A DNA stretch of 64,000 nucleotides from contig NZ_BAGC01000043.1 in assembly GCF_000308655.1 (NCBI RefSeq), positions 248,001 to 312,000 on the forward strand, read 5' to 3'. Position 1 is the stretch's first letter, and each line of letters starts with the position of its first letter. The notes under the pieces were generated by a model, which searched no databases, was not told the origin of the DNA, and saw only the letters and a program-made list of their open reading frames with translations. Below are positions 8,411 to 18,084 of this stretch, piece after piece. The translations under genes and the position numbers were made by a program. The stretch is from Nocardia niigatensis NBRC 100131 (GTDB taxonomy: Bacteria > Actinomycetota > Actinomycetes > Mycobacteriales > Mycobacteriaceae).

Positions 8411-9511
8411 ATGGCGTCCGCACCACCCAAGGCTCCACCCCTGCCGATCCTGCGTGCCATCACCTGGCTCCGCGACGGCCTGTACGCCCTGCATCGACGA
8501 ATAGTTCCCGGGCACATCGCGCTCCTGGAACTGGCCACGGCCGGATATCTCAGTCAGGCCACCTGCGCAGCGGCCGAGCTGGGCATCGCCGACGCGCTGG
8601 CCGAGGGCCCCAGACTGCCGGCCGAGCTCGCAACGGCGGTCGGCGCCGACGAGGACGCGCTACGGCGGCTCATGCGCCTGCTGATCAGTGCGGGCGTGTT
8701 CGCGCAGCGCCGCGACGGCGCGTACGAGCTGACCGGCATCTCGCAGGCGCTGCGTTCGGACGCGCCGGTCTCGCTGCGGGATCTGCTCTTGTTCTTCGGC
8801 GCCGATCTGCATCGCAAACACTGGACGCACCTCAGCGGCTCGGTCCGGTCCGGCGGATCACTGTGGCCCGAACTGGAAGGCATGGAGTTCTTCGAATTCG
8901 CCGAGCAGCACCCCGAGGCCGGGGAAGTCTTCGACCGCGCCATGACCAGCGTCAGCAGTCTGTCCAACGATCCGCTGCAGGCCGCCTTCGACTTCGGCCG
9001 GTTCGGCTCGATCGTGGATGTCGGCGGCGGGCGCGGCAGCCTACTCATCGATATCCTGCAGCGCCATCCCTCCATGCGCGGCACCGTCTTCGACCTGCCT
9101 CGCGTGCAGAAGGGCCTGGAGGAGGAGTTCCGCCGGCCGGGCCTGACCGGACGGCTGACCTTCGAGCCGGGCAACTTCTTCGACTCGGTTCCCAAGGGCG
9201 CTGACGCCTACCTGCTCAAACACATCGTGCACGACTGGTCGGACGCGGATGCCGAACGCATCCTGCGCACCGTCCGCGATGCCATGGACACCGAGGCGCG
9301 CCTGCTCATCATCGAAATGGTCCTGCCGCAACACCACCGGCCCCACCCGGGCAAGATCATCGACCTGGAGATGCTGATCCAGACCCCCGGCGGCCGGGAA
9401 CGCACCCAGACCGAATTCGGAAACCTGCTCTCCCGCAGTGGATTCGTACTCACCGGGGTGACCGCGACCGCCGCCCCCGACTGCGTGATCGAGGCGCACC
9501 CCGCCTGGTGA
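8411..9511 (+). CDS. SAM-dependent O-methyltransferase
   Basis: A 366-residue enzyme of the plant-caffeate/bacterial antibiotic O-methyltransferase family. The N-terminal dimerisation domain is present (AAELGIADALAEG, LMRLLISAGVF). The SAM motif VDVGGGRGS is at 202-210, followed by FDLPRVQ and the catalytic HIVHDW with base His274. It transfers methyl from SAM to a hydroxyl of a small aromatic or polyketide substrate, which cannot be named. No biosynthetic cluster surrounds it. GGGG lies 9 bases before the ATG. Confidence 0.88.
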   Translation: MASAPPKAPPLPILRAITWLRDGLYALHRRIVPGHIALLELATAGYLSQATCAAAELGIADALAEGPRLPAELATAVGADEDALRRLMRLLISAGVFAQRRDGAYELTGISQALRSDAPVSLRDLLLFFGADLHRKHWTHLSGSVRSGGSLWPELEGMEFFEFAEQHPEAGEVFDRAMTSVSSLSNDPLQAAFDFGRFGSIVDVGGGRGSLLIDILQRHPSMRGTVFDLPRVQKGLEEEFRRPGLTGRLTFEPGNFFDSVPKGADAYLLKHIVHDWSDADAERILRTVRDAMDTEARLLIIEMVLPQHHRPHPGKIIDLEMLIQTPGGRERTQTEFGNLLSRSGFVLTGVTATAAPDCVIEAHPAW

Positions 9512-9525
9512 GTGAGACGCCCGCG

Positions 9526-9553
9526 GGGCGTGTGCGGCACAATCCACACGCCC
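9526..9553. terminator. Hairpin between convergent genes
   Basis: GGGCGTGTG (9526-9534) and CACACGCCC (9545-9553) form a 9-bp perfect stem with a 10-base loop, 14 bases after the methyltransferase stop and before the end of the opposing gene at 9599. There is no T-run, so it is a terminator candidate only. Confidence 0.45.
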
Positions 9554-9598
9554 AGCGCGGGCCTCCCGCCGCCCGGATTCCGTTGTCGCACCAGCGGG

Positions 9599-10102
9599 TC
9601 AGGCGGAGCGGCGGATTCTCGGGCCGACAACCCCTGCGGCCCGATCGGTCCAGCCGTCCGCCATCTGCGCCAGCAGGAACCAGGCGGCGTGTACTTGTTC
9701 GTCCGAAACGTTCTCGGCCGTTCGGAGCAGATGCACGGCGCGCACATGGGCAGCCGCCATGGCATCCACCACGGCCCCGAGCGACTCGGCCCGCGCTGCA
9801 CCCCTCGGCAGCGCCCGGCCAGTCACCCACTCGTCGATGAACGAGACCAGTTGAGCGCGTAGCTCGTCGATCCCGCCCGCGTCGCCGGGCCGCTCCCGCC
9901 GCTGCAGGTGCAGTTCGGCCAGCGCCCGGGCCCAGCGGGTGACCGCATGGTCCTCGGGCTGATCACCGATGTGGCCGCAGAACGCGGCCAGCAGTTCATG
10001 CCAATCGGGCAGCAGTGGGCGTTCGGCGAACCTCTCCTCGAAAGTCGTGTCACGGCCGCTCGCCCGCCACAGCTGTGTGCTATCAGGTTGCGGCACATAC
10101 AT
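9599..10102 (-). CDS. DUF4254-like protein
   Basis: A 167-residue soluble protein. The end, RAESLGAVVDAMAAAHVRA then ENVSDEQVHAAWFLLAQMAD, and the middle, WARALAELHLQRR, recall DUF4254 proteins common in Nocardia; function is unknown. The N-terminal half has FEERFAERPLLPDWHELLAA. The start ATG at 10102 has GGAGG 7 bases upstream, which decides it against longer in-frame options. It converges on the O-methyltransferase. Confidence 0.6.
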   Translation of the reverse strand: MYVPQPDSTQLWRASGRDTTFEERFAERPLLPDWHELLAAFCGHIGDQPEDHAVTRWARALAELHLQRRERPGDAGGIDELRAQLVSFIDEWVTGRALPRGAARAESLGAVVDAMAAAHVRAVHLLRTAENVSDEQVHAAWFLLAQMADGWTDRAAGVVGPRIRRSA

Positions 10103-10456
10103 ATACCTACCTCCACGGGCGGTGCGGGCGCACCCGGAGCCGCGGGCGGCCACCGGACCGCGAGCCCGGCGCGGCAAGGGCGGACCGCGCCGGATCCGGG
10201 CAACCGCTATCGGCGAAGGGCACATCTCGATGCGGCACCGGGTGCTCCTCCAGCATGAACCCAAGGCGCGTCCCGCCCACTGCCCTTCCCCCGCCCTCCC
10301 CCTGCCCCTCACCGGCGCGACCAACCGACCGGTTCGTGCCGTTACTTCGCCTCTCCCCCAAAGCAATTCGCCCGTAACCGGCTTTTCGCCATCGCGTGGC
10401 ACGCGCGAAACCAGACCTTCACCAGGTCGGTGACATCGGACCCTTCAGGTCCGCGC
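10103..10456. other. Gene-free stretch between proB and the DUF4254-like gene
   Basis: About 350 bases without a supportable gene. It includes a C-rich patch around 10275-10310 and a partial copy of the proB 3' end near 10413. It must contain the promoter of the DUF4254-like gene. Confidence 0.5.
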
Positions 10457-10475
10457 CTAGACCTTCACCAGATCG
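10413..10475. repeat. 17-bp direct repeat spanning the proB stop
   Basis: AGACCTTCACCAGGTCG (10413-10429) recurs with one change at 10459-10475, where it encodes the last residues of proB on the minus strand. The copies are 46 bp apart. It looks like a short tandem duplication or a relic of an older proB end. Confidence 0.55.
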
Positions 10476-11617
10476 TCGGCGTGGACGACCGGACGCTGCA
10501 TGCTGTCGGGCAGCGCGGTGGTGGAACGGCCCTTCATGGTCTCCAGCTCGTCACTGTCGTACGCGGCCACACCCCGGGCGACGAGCCGGCCGTCGGGCGC
10601 GATCAGATCGATTACGTCACCGGCGTAGAAATGCCCCGACACCGCGGTGATGCCCGCCGCCAGCAGCGAGTGACGCCGCTCCGAGACCGCCGCGACAGCG
10701 CCCGCGTCCAGATGCACCGCGCCCCGGGCGTCCGCGGCGTGCCGAACCCAGAACTTGCGGGCCGAAAGCCGCACCGGGCGCGCGGCGAACGCGGTGCCCA
10801 CGGTCGCCCCCGACAGCGCCGCCGCCGCATCCGACGCCGCTGCCAGCAGCACCGGCACACCCGCATCGGCGGCCAGGCGCGCGGCCGACAGCTTGGAGGC
10901 CATGCCGCCGGTGCCCAGCGCCCCACCGGATCCGGCGATGACGCCGTCCAGATCGGCGCTGCCGCGCACCTCGGGAATGAAGTTCGCCGAACCCTTGCGG
11001 GGATCGCCGTCGTAGAGGCCGTCGACATCCGACAACAGGATCAGGGCATCCGCGCCGACCAGATGGGCCACCAGCGCGGCCAGCCGGTCATTGTCGCCGA
11101 ACCGAATCTCTTCCGTTGCGACCGTGTCGTTCTCGTTGACCACCGCGATGGCGTGCAGCGAACGCAGGCGGTCGAGCGTGCGCTGGGCATTGCGGTGCGG
11201 CTCGCGGCGGCCGAAGTCACCCGCGCTCAACAGCACCTGGCCGACGACCCGATCGTAGCGCGCGAAGGAGGTGCCCCAGGCGTGCGCCAGCGCCAGCTGC
11301 CCGACACTCGCGGCGGCCTGCTTGGTGGCGAGATCCCTTGGGCGCTTGGACAATCCGAGCGGCGCCATGCCCGCGCCGATGGCGCCCGAGGACACCACCA
11401 CCAGATCCGATCCCGCGCGCATGCGGGCCTCGACCGCATCGGCCAGCCGGTCCAGCCGCCCGGTGTCGAGGCCGCCCTCCAGGGAGGTCAGCGCCGACGA
11501 GCCGATCTTCACCACGACACTGCGCGCCGACGCGATCGCCTCGCGCGCCGCACTGAGCTCGCCGGGTTCAGCAGGGAGCTCCGTCGTTTCAGTGCCGAAC
11601 GAACCCACTTGCACCAC
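10457..11617 (-). CDS. proB: Glutamate 5-kinase
   Basis: A 386-residue enzyme that phosphorylates glutamate with ATP, the first step of proline synthesis. The amino-acid-kinase core is clear: VVVKIGSSAL, VVVSSGAIGAGMAPLGL, VGQVLLSAGDF, AIAVVNENDTVATEEIRFG, LILLSDVDGLYDGDP and GTGGMASKLSAA. A C-terminal PUA domain runs from about residue 290 (GAVHLDAGAVAAV... GRLVARGVAAY). The start is a GTG at 11617. It follows obg by 100 bases on the same strand, as in mycobacteria. No proA gene follows it; the next gene downstream is unrelated and opposes nothing in proline synthesis. Confidence 0.96.
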   Translation of the reverse strand: MVQVGSFGTETTELPAEPGELSAAREAIASARSVVVKIGSSALTSLEGGLDTGRLDRLADAVEARMRAGSDLVVVSSGAIGAGMAPLGLSKRPRDLATKQAAASVGQLALAHAWGTSFARYDRVVGQVLLSAGDFGRREPHRNAQRTLDRLRSLHAIAVVNENDTVATEEIRFGDNDRLAALVAHLVGADALILLSDVDGLYDGDPRKGSANFIPEVRGSADLDGVIAGSGGALGTGGMASKLSAARLAADAGVPVLLAAASDAAAALSGATVGTAFAARPVRLSARKFWVRHAADARGAVHLDAGAVAAVSERRHSLLAAGITAVSGHFYAGDVIDLIAPDGRLVARGVAAYDSDELETMKGRSTTALPDSMQRPVVHADDLVKV

Positions 11618-11717
11618 ACCTCAATTCGCCCGCGGCGCCGCAGCGCCGTCGCACCCGAATCCGTCGTTCACCCGCACCGGCCGCCCGCTTCGTCGCGAAC
11701 GGCCCTGCGGCACTGTA

Positions 11718-13172
11718 TTACTCGTCGTCCTCGGTCACCAGGCCGCGGCGCACGCGCGAGGCGTGCTTGCGCTCGGCGGCGCCGATACGTTCGGTCTGAT
11801 CCAGCCGCGGGTCCACACCGCGGCGGGTCATCAAGGTCTCCACGCCCGCGGAAATGGAAGGCTCCCAATCGAAGCAGTAATCCGCGATGGTGACCGACGC
11901 GCCCGGCTCGGCGCCCAGTTTGACCAGCTCGTCCTCGACACCCAGGCGGGCCAGCCGGTCGGCCAGGTAGCCCACCGCCTCGTCATTGTCGAACTGGGTC
12001 TGGTGCACCCACCGCTCGGGCCGCTCGCCGATGACGATGAAGCCGCCCTCGACCTCGGGATCCTGGATAACCCGGAAACCGCTGTCGCCCTTGGCGACCG
12101 GACGGATGATCTGCCGCTTCGGCTCCGCCTTCGGATGGGCCTGCCGATACTCGGCGACCATCTCGGCGAGCGCGAAGGTCAACGGCCGCAAGCCTTCCCG
12201 GCTCACCGCCGAGATCTTGAACACCGGCCAGCCACGCTTCTCGAACTCCGGCAGCACGAACTCGGCCAGCTCGTCGGCATCCGGGATATCGGCCTTGTTC
12301 AGGATGACCACGCGCGGGCGATCCGCCAGATCGCCCAGACCGGCGTCACCCACCAGCGCTGGCTGGTACGCGGCCAGCTCGGCCTCCAGCGCGTCCACAT
12401 CCGACACCGGGTCACGGCCCGGCTCCAGGGTCGCGCAGTCCACCACATGGGCCAGCACCGCGCACCGCTCCAGATGCCGCAGGAAATCCAGGCCCAGGCC
12501 GCGGCCATCGCTCGCGCCCGGGATCAGACCGGGCACATCGGCCACGGTGAAGGTGGTGTCACCCGACTGCACCACACCGAGATTCGGCACCAGCGTGGTG
12601 AACGGGTAGTCCGCGATCTTCGGCTTCGCCGCCGACAGCACCGACACCAGCGACGACTTGCCGGCCGACGGGAAGCCCACCAGGCCCACATCCGCCACCG
12701 ACTTCAGCTCGAGCACCAGATCGCGCTCCTGACCGTCCTCGCCGAGCAGCGCGAAACCGGGCGCCTTGCGCGACTTGGACACCAGCGCGGCATTGCCCAG
12801 CCCGCCGCGACCGCCCTGCGCCGCCACGTATGTCGAACCCGCCCCGATCAGGTCGGCCAGAATCTCCCCGTCGGTGCTCATGACGACGGTGCCGTCCGGC
12901 ACCTTCAGCAGCAGCCCCTCGCCCTGCTTGCCATTGCGGTTACCACCCTCACCGGGTTTGCCGTTGCCGCCCTTGGCATGCGGATGGAAATGGAAATCCA
13001 GCAGGGTGTGGACATTCGGGTCGACCTCGAGGATCACATCCCCGCCATTGCCGCCATTGCCGCCGTCCGGGCCACCCAGGGGCATGAACTTCTCACGCCG
13101 CACCGAGGCACACCCGTGCCCACCCTTGCCCGCGCGAACGTGCAAAACAACACGGTCGATGAATTTGGACAT
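11718..13172 (-). CDS. obgE: Obg GTPase (ribosome assembly)
   Basis: A 484-residue Obg-family GTPase acting on the 50S subunit and in stress control. The Gly-rich N-terminal Obg fold (1-158) has repeated GGxGGxG turns, for example GGPDGGNGGNGGDV. The G domain has GFPSAGKS (166-173), a DVPGLIPGAS switch region and the NKAD specificity motif. The C-terminal OCT domain (about 355-440) is followed by an acidic tail ending TEDDE. Downstream is proB. Confidence 0.97.
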   Translation of the reverse strand: MSKFIDRVVLHVRAGKGGHGCASVRREKFMPLGGPDGGNGGNGGDVILEVDPNVHTLLDFHFHPHAKGGNGKPGEGGNRNGKQGEGLLLKVPDGTVVMSTDGEILADLIGAGSTYVAAQGGRGGLGNAALVSKSRKAPGFALLGEDGQERDLVLELKSVADVGLVGFPSAGKSSLVSVLSAAKPKIADYPFTTLVPNLGVVQSGDTTFTVADVPGLIPGASDGRGLGLDFLRHLERCAVLAHVVDCATLEPGRDPVSDVDALEAELAAYQPALVGDAGLGDLADRPRVVILNKADIPDADELAEFVLPEFEKRGWPVFKISAVSREGLRPLTFALAEMVAEYRQAHPKAEPKRQIIRPVAKGDSGFRVIQDPEVEGGFIVIGERPERWVHQTQFDNDEAVGYLADRLARLGVEDELVKLGAEPGASVTIADYCFDWEPSISAGVETLMTRRGVDPRLDQTERIGAAERKHASRVRRGLVTEDDE

Positions 13173-13336
13173 GCTGTACCTTCTGTCTCCGCCTCGCTCC
13201 GACGGGTTCGCGGCCCTATTGGTCTCGTTCTTCCCTCCTCCGCTCCCCCGCTACGTCAGTCCAGAACGAGACGGGCCGCGAACTTCGGGCGGTTGATCCA
13301 ACCCTGCGAGCTCAACCGCATTGTTGCAAACAGCAA

Positions 13337-13371
13337 AGCGGGCCAGGGTATTCGTAACCCTGACCCGCTTC
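13337..13371 (-). terminator. Terminator after rpmA
   Basis: A 14-bp stem (13337-13350 with 13358-13371, one G-U pair in the minus transcript) with a 7-base loop starts 33 bases after the rpmA stop. It is followed on the minus strand by CTTTGCTGTTTG. It separates rplU-rpmA from obg-proB. Confidence 0.75.
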
Positions 13372-13403
13372 GGAAGTGTGTGGAGAGAACTCCGGTGCGC
13401 CGG

Positions 13404-13670
13404 TCAGGCGTTCACCGGCTCCGGAACCACGATGTTGACGGTCTTGCGACCACGCTTGGTGCCGAACTGCACCGCGCCCGCCTCGAGAGCGAACAGCGTG
13501 TCGTCGCCGCCACGGCCAACGTTGACGCCGGGGTGGAAGTGCGTGCCGCGCTGGCGAACCAGGATCTCGCCGGCCTTGACGGTCTGACCGCCGAAGCGCT
13601 TCACACCGAGCCGCTGGGCATTCGAATCGCGACCGTTGCGCGAGCTGGATGCACCCTTCTTATGTGCCAT
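13404..13670 (-). CDS. rpmA: 50S ribosomal protein L27
   Basis: An 88-residue protein with the classical MAHKKGASSSRNGRDSNAQR start, GVKRFGGQ, and RQRGTHFHPG. It begins directly with MAHKKG, with no cleavable N-terminal extension of the Firmicutes type. It sits 41 bases after rplU and is surely co-transcribed with it. Confidence 0.98.
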   Translation of the reverse strand: MAHKKGASSSRNGRDSNAQRLGVKRFGGQTVKAGEILVRQRGTHFHPGVNVGRGGDDTLFALEAGAVQFGTKRGRKTVNIVVPEPVNA

Positions 13671-13711
13671 TTCAGAACTCCTCGTGCCGGGGTGACGAAC
13701 CCCAAGTCGGA

Positions 13712-14023
13712 TTACTTGATGCCGGTGACCTTCAGGACCGTCAGCTTCTGACGGTGGCCCTGACGCTTGTGGTAGCCGGTCTTGTTCTTGAACTTGTGGA
13801 TGCGGATCTTCGGGCCCTTGGTCTGTTCGACGACCTCGGCGGACACGGAAACCTTCGCCAGCTTGTCAGCATCGGTGGTCAGCTCGGCGCCGTCAACGAC
13901 CAGCACCGGCGACAGCGACACCGCAGTGCCCGGCTCACCCTCGATCTTCTCGACCTTCACCAGGTCACCGACCGCGACCTTGTACTGCTTTCCGCCGGTC
14001 TTGACGATCGCGTACGTTGCCAT
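13712..14023 (-). CDS. rplU: 50S ribosomal protein L21
   Basis: A 103-residue protein starting MATYAIVKTGGKQYKVAVGD, with the family signature near the end (IHKFKNKTGYHKRQGHRQ). The ATG at 14023 is the standard start; in-frame codons upstream are leader. It heads the rplU-rpmA operon, whose promoter should lie in 14024-14309. Confidence 0.98.
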   Translation of the reverse strand: MATYAIVKTGGKQYKVAVGDLVKVEKIEGEPGTAVSLSPVLVVDGAELTTDADKLAKVSVSAEVVEQTKGPKIRIHKFKNKTGYHKRQGHRQKLTVLKVTGIK

Positions 14024-14309
14024 CGGTCGGCTGCCCTTCTTTCTCTTCAAGTGCGCGAGGTGCTCGGCACTCTGCTCACACGGCCGGTCGCCCGGTTCGC
14101 ACCGGAAACCGCCGCAGACTGGTCTGGTGGTTTTCACCGCCGCCTCGGGCCTTTGGTTCTACCGAACCGAACCGGACCCACTCACAGCACTAATCACAAC
14201 AGAGTGCCGTCGCAGGGGGCAGCGACTGACCAAGACTACAGGACACGGCCGACCCCCTCCAAACTGGGCCGCCACCCACCACCGCAGAGCGTTCGTCACG
14301 CCCCGAAAA

Positions 14310-14346
14310 GGCCGTGGCCCCGCCGGAATTCGGCGGGGCCACGGCC
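14310..14346 (-). terminator. Strong terminator after rne
   Basis: A perfect 16-bp GC-rich stem (14310-14325 with 14331-14346) around the 5-base loop gaatt lies 15 bases after the rne stop and is followed on the minus strand by CTTTTC. It is a good intrinsic terminator for rne. Confidence 0.85.
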
Positions 14347-14360
14347 TGCTGATGCGAGGG

Positions 14361-17300
14361 CTAGTTCTCGCCCTCCGGCGCACCCGCGGGACGGCCCGCG
14401 GCCCGGCGACGCGGGCGAGCCCGCGGCGGCACCGCTGCCGGAGCCAGGTCGTCCAGGTTGAAGCCCGGCTTGTCCGACTGATCCGCGCTCGAGAGCACGA
14501 ACACCGCACCCCGACTGTCCGCGGCCGGAGCCGAGGCCGTGCGGGCCACCCGGCGACGGGCGGGACGACGACCGGACGGAGCGGCATCGGCGACAGCGGT
14601 CTGCACACCGGACGCAGCCTGGGCCTCGTCCACCAGCACCGCGGCCTCGGCAGCCGCGGTCGGGCCGTCGACGGCGGCCGACTGGTCGGCGGCCTTCGCG
14701 GCGGTGCCATTGCCGACCGGAGCAGGCTCGGTCCGGCCGGCCGGCGCGGCGGTCCGGGCCTCGGCCTCGGCCACCGCACGCTCGGCCAGGGCCGTCTCGG
14801 CCGCAGCGTTCCCGGCCTCGCGCACGATGACGGACTCGGCGGCCGCGACATCGGCCACACTCGCCGAATCACCCTCGGCCAGCACCGCATTCGCGGCCTC
14901 GGCGGCCACGACGCCATCCACGTCCGCGGCGTGCGTGGCTTCCTCGGCCGCGTGCGCGGCCATGGCCATCGCGACCGGGTGCGCGCGCTTGGCCGCGGCC
15001 TTCTCGGCCTGCTCCTCGTGCTTCTCGTGCTTGTCGTACTTGTCGACCTTCTCCTCGGCCACCGGCTCGACGGCCGGAGCCTCGGCGGCGGCCGCGTTGC
15101 GGTCCTTGCGACGCCGGCGCGAACCCTCACGACGACCCGCGCCGTCACCGCCGTCGCCGGCCGGAGCCGACGCCTCCACCGGGTAGTTGTGCACCAGAAT
15201 GCCGCGGCCGTGGCAGGTCTCGCAGGTGGTCGAGAACGCCTCGACCAGGCCGGTGCCCAGCTTCTTGCGGGTCATCTGGACCAGGCCCAGCGAGGTGACC
15301 TCGGAAACCTGGTGACGGGTGCGGTCCCGGCCCAGCGCCTCGGTCAGGCGGCGCAGCACCAGGTCCCGGTTCGACTCCAGGACCATGTCGATGAAGTCGA
15401 CGACGATCATGCCGCCGATATCGCGCAGCCGCATCTGGCGCACGATCTCCTCGGCCGCCTCCAGGTTGTTGCGGGTCACGGTCTCTTCGAGATTCGACCC
15501 GCCCGACCCGGTGAACTTGCCGGTGTTGACGTCGATGACGGTCATGGCCTCGGTGCGGTCGATCACCAGGGTGCCGCCCGAGGGCAGCCACACCTTGCGG
15601 TCGAGCGCCTTGGCCAGCTGCTCGTCGATGCGCAGGCTGCCGAACACGTCGACACCGTTGTTGTCGAAGCGCTCGACCCGGTTCAGCATGTCCGGGGCGA
15701 CCGTGCGGACATAGTTCTCGACCGTGGTCCAGGCGCGCTCACCCTCGATGACCAGCTTCGAGAAGTCCTCGTTGAACAGGTCGCGGACCACCTTGACCAG
15801 CAGGTCCGGCTCTTCGTAGAGGGTCTTCGGCGCGCCGGAGCCGTTCTTGGACTGCGCCTCGATGGTGCGCCAGGTCGCCTGCAGCCGTTCCACGTCGCGG
15901 GCCAGCTCGGCCTCGGCGACGCCCTCCGACGCGGTGCGGATGATGACGCCCGCGTCCTGCGGCACGATGTCGCGCAGGATCTCCTTGAGACGCTTGCGCT
16001 CGGTGTCGGGCAGCTTGCGGGAGATGCCGGTCGAGGTACCGCCCGGCACGTACACCAGGAAGCGACCGGCCAGGCTGATCTGCGTGGTCAGGCGGGCGCC
16101 CTTGTGGCCCACCGGATCCTTCGAGACCTGCACCAGCACGGTGTCACCGGGCCGCAGCGCCTGCTCGATCTTGCGCTCCTTGCCGCCCAGACCGGCGGCC
16201 TCCCAGTTCACCTCACCCGCGTACAGCACGCCGTTGCGGCCGCGGCCGATGTCGACGAACGCCGCCTCCATCGAGGGCAGCACGTTCTGCACCTTGCCCA
16301 GGTACACATTGCCGACCATCGACGCGGAACCCGTCGAGGTCACGAAGTGCTCGACCAGGATGTTGTCCTCGAGAACCGCGACCTGAGTGGTGGAGGCGGG
16401 GTGTTCGGGGAAGTGCTTCTCGCGCACCACCATCACCCGGTCCACCGCTTCGCGGCGGGCCAGGAACTCCGACTCGGTCAGGATGGGCGGACGCCGGCGA
16501 CCGGCCTCGCGACCATCGCGGCGGCGCTGGCGCTTGGCCTCCAGGCGGGTCGAACCGCTGATGCCCTGCACTTCGTCCAGTTGCGCGGCGGCGCGGCGCT
16601 TGCTGCGCGGCTCGCGCTCGTGCACGACGGTGTTCGGCGGATCGTCTTCGGCGGCCTCGGGCTCGTTGTCGTCCCCGCCCTTGCGGCGGCGACGGCGACG
16701 GCGGCGACGGCTGCTCGAGCCCTCGGGCACGAACGCGCCCTCGTCGTCCTCCTCGGCGGCGTCGGCGTCCGCGGATTCGGCCGACTCGTCGGCCTCGCCC
16801 TCGGGCTGCTCGTCGCCGTCCTCATCGGTCTCGTTGTCGCCGTGCTGCTCTCCGCGACCCCGGCCGCGGCCCCGGCGACCCCGGCGGCGACGCCGCGAGG
16901 TGCCCTCACCGCGCTGATCGCGATCCTGGTCGCCGTCCCAGTCACCCTCGTCCTCGGTGTCCTCGGACGCGGCTTCCTCGGCGACGGCCGTGATGGCGGC
17001 GGCCTTGGCCTCGAGCTCCTGCTCCTCGGCGGCAGGCGCAGAGGGGTGGAGCCGGTCCTCGGCGCGGGCCTTGCGGCCGGCGCGCTCGGCGCGGCGCTGC
17101 CGGCGGGCCTCCTCGGCGGCCGCGGCATCCGGCGCCTGGAACAGCGGCGCGGCGATCATGGCGGGCGGCTGGTACTGGACCGGCTCGTCGATCAGCGGCT
17201 CGCGCTGGAACGGGCTGGCGAACAGGGTGGTCTGCGGGGCCGCCTCGGAATCCACGGCGGTCTCGCCGGCCTGCTTCGCGGCCTCGACCTCCTCCGCCGC

Positions 17301-17645
17301 GAGTTCGTCGGCGGCCCGGTCGTCACCGGCGACGAGGGCCGCCTCGACGGTCGACTCGGCGATCGGTGCGGGGGCGGCGACCGGTTCGGGGGCCTCGACG
17401 TCACGCGGGCCGAAGGCGTCGCGGACGGTTTCGGCTACGGTGCGGTCCAGACTCGATTGCGGGCTTCGCGCCTGCGCGCCCATCTCGGTCAGGTGGGCCA
17501 GAATTCGTTTGCTGGTGGTGCCCAGCAGCTTCGCCAGTGCGTGCACTCGGATCCGTTCCGGCAATTGTTCGGCAGCCGGGGTGTTCTGAGCGCCCTCCCC
17601 TTCACCGTTGCTCTGCGATGCTTCCAGCGGCTCTTGATCGGCCAC
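14361..17645 (-). CDS. rne: Ribonuclease E/G
   Basis: A 1094-residue endoribonuclease for mRNA decay and rRNA processing. The catalytic core is central (about residues 400-850), with an S1 domain around GNVYLGKVQNVLPSMEAAFV, metal-binding aspartates in VIDVNTGKF and IVVDFIDM, and the Zn-link CETCHGRG. The N-terminal arm (1-400) holds an Ala/Glu-rich region and two Arg blocks (SRRRRRGRRGRGRGRG and SSSRRRRRRRRRKGG) beside acidic runs. The C-terminal arm is Ala-rich with a second Arg patch, as in mycobacterial RNase E with scaffold arms on both sides. The GTG at 17645 was chosen because GAGGAG lies 6 bases upstream; a longer frame lacks this. Confidence 0.95.
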   Translation of the reverse strand: MADQEPLEASQSNGEGEGAQNTPAAEQLPERIRVHALAKLLGTTSKRILAHLTEMGAQARSPQSSLDRTVAETVRDAFGPRDVEAPEPVAAPAPIAESTVEAALVAGDDRAADELAAEEVEAAKQAGETAVDSEAAPQTTLFASPFQREPLIDEPVQYQPPAMIAAPLFQAPDAAAAEEARRQRRAERAGRKARAEDRLHPSAPAAEEQELEAKAAAITAVAEEAASEDTEDEGDWDGDQDRDQRGEGTSRRRRRGRRGRGRGRGEQHGDNETDEDGDEQPEGEADESAESADADAAEEDDEGAFVPEGSSSRRRRRRRRRKGGDDNEPEAAEDDPPNTVVHEREPRSKRRAAAQLDEVQGISGSTRLEAKRQRRRDGREAGRRRPPILTESEFLARREAVDRVMVVREKHFPEHPASTTQVAVLEDNILVEHFVTSTGSASMVGNVYLGKVQNVLPSMEAAFVDIGRGRNGVLYAGEVNWEAAGLGGKERKIEQALRPGDTVLVQVSKDPVGHKGARLTTQISLAGRFLVYVPGGTSTGISRKLPDTERKRLKEILRDIVPQDAGVIIRTASEGVAEAELARDVERLQATWRTIEAQSKNGSGAPKTLYEEPDLLVKVVRDLFNEDFSKLVIEGERAWTTVENYVRTVAPDMLNRVERFDNNGVDVFGSLRIDEQLAKALDRKVWLPSGGTLVIDRTEAMTVIDVNTGKFTGSGGSNLEETVTRNNLEAAEEIVRQMRLRDIGGMIVVDFIDMVLESNRDLVLRRLTEALGRDRTRHQVSEVTSLGLVQMTRKKLGTGLVEAFSTTCETCHGRGILVHNYPVEASAPAGDGGDGAGRREGSRRRRKDRNAAAAEAPAVEPVAEEKVDKYDKHEKHEEQAEKAAAKRAHPVAMAMAAHAAEEATHAADVDGVVAAEAANAVLAEGDSASVADVAAAESVIVREAGNAAAETALAERAVAEAEARTAAPAGRTEPAPVGNGTAAKAADQSAAVDGPTAAAEAAVLVDEAQAASGVQTAVADAAPSGRRPARRRVARTASAPAADSRGAVFVLSSADQSDKPGFNLDDLAPAAVPPRARPRRRAAGRPAGAPEGEN

Positions 17646-18084
17646 GAAATCTCCTCGGGGCCCCCGGGCGCGTTCCTCCGAGGAGTGACGCGGCCGACGC
17701 GGGGGCACTGTCTTGTTGGCCTCACGCCCGTGGGCGCGAGATCGTAAGTCTTCGCGTCGCGTGGCCCGTTATCACCGGTATCTCGTCGTTCGGGCTAACA
17801 GGTCACGTGGCGCCTGGTTGGTTTGGCTCGACTCCGCGTCACGAGCGTTCATCCAGCGTGCCTGCCCGGCGGCCGAGTCTTGGAAGCCGTCGGCGGCAGC
17901 GATGATCGTCCGTCGCTCCGCGGTGTCAATGGAAGGTGAACGCCTCCGGCCGCAAACGGCCGGCGTCGGTCACTTCCAGAGCCAGTATCCCACACCACGC
18001 CGGGGCGTCGTGCCCGCGCGGCCCGGAGCGGGCCTCGCGAGTCTCACGCGGACCGCGCCGCAGCCGACCGGTGTGCGATCGGGG
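17646..18084. other. Long rne leader region
   Basis: More than 400 bases upstream of rne without a gene. A small hairpin CGGCCG-CAAA-CGGCCG lies near 17948. RNase E genes often have long autoregulated leaders; here this is only an inference from length and position. Confidence 0.4.

Noticed and set aside
13782..17747. A 1321-codon plus-strand open frame opposite rne
   Set aside because: It is the antisense of rne, an effect of high GC content and skewed codons. The rne reading has catalytic motifs and a good start; the antisense has none.
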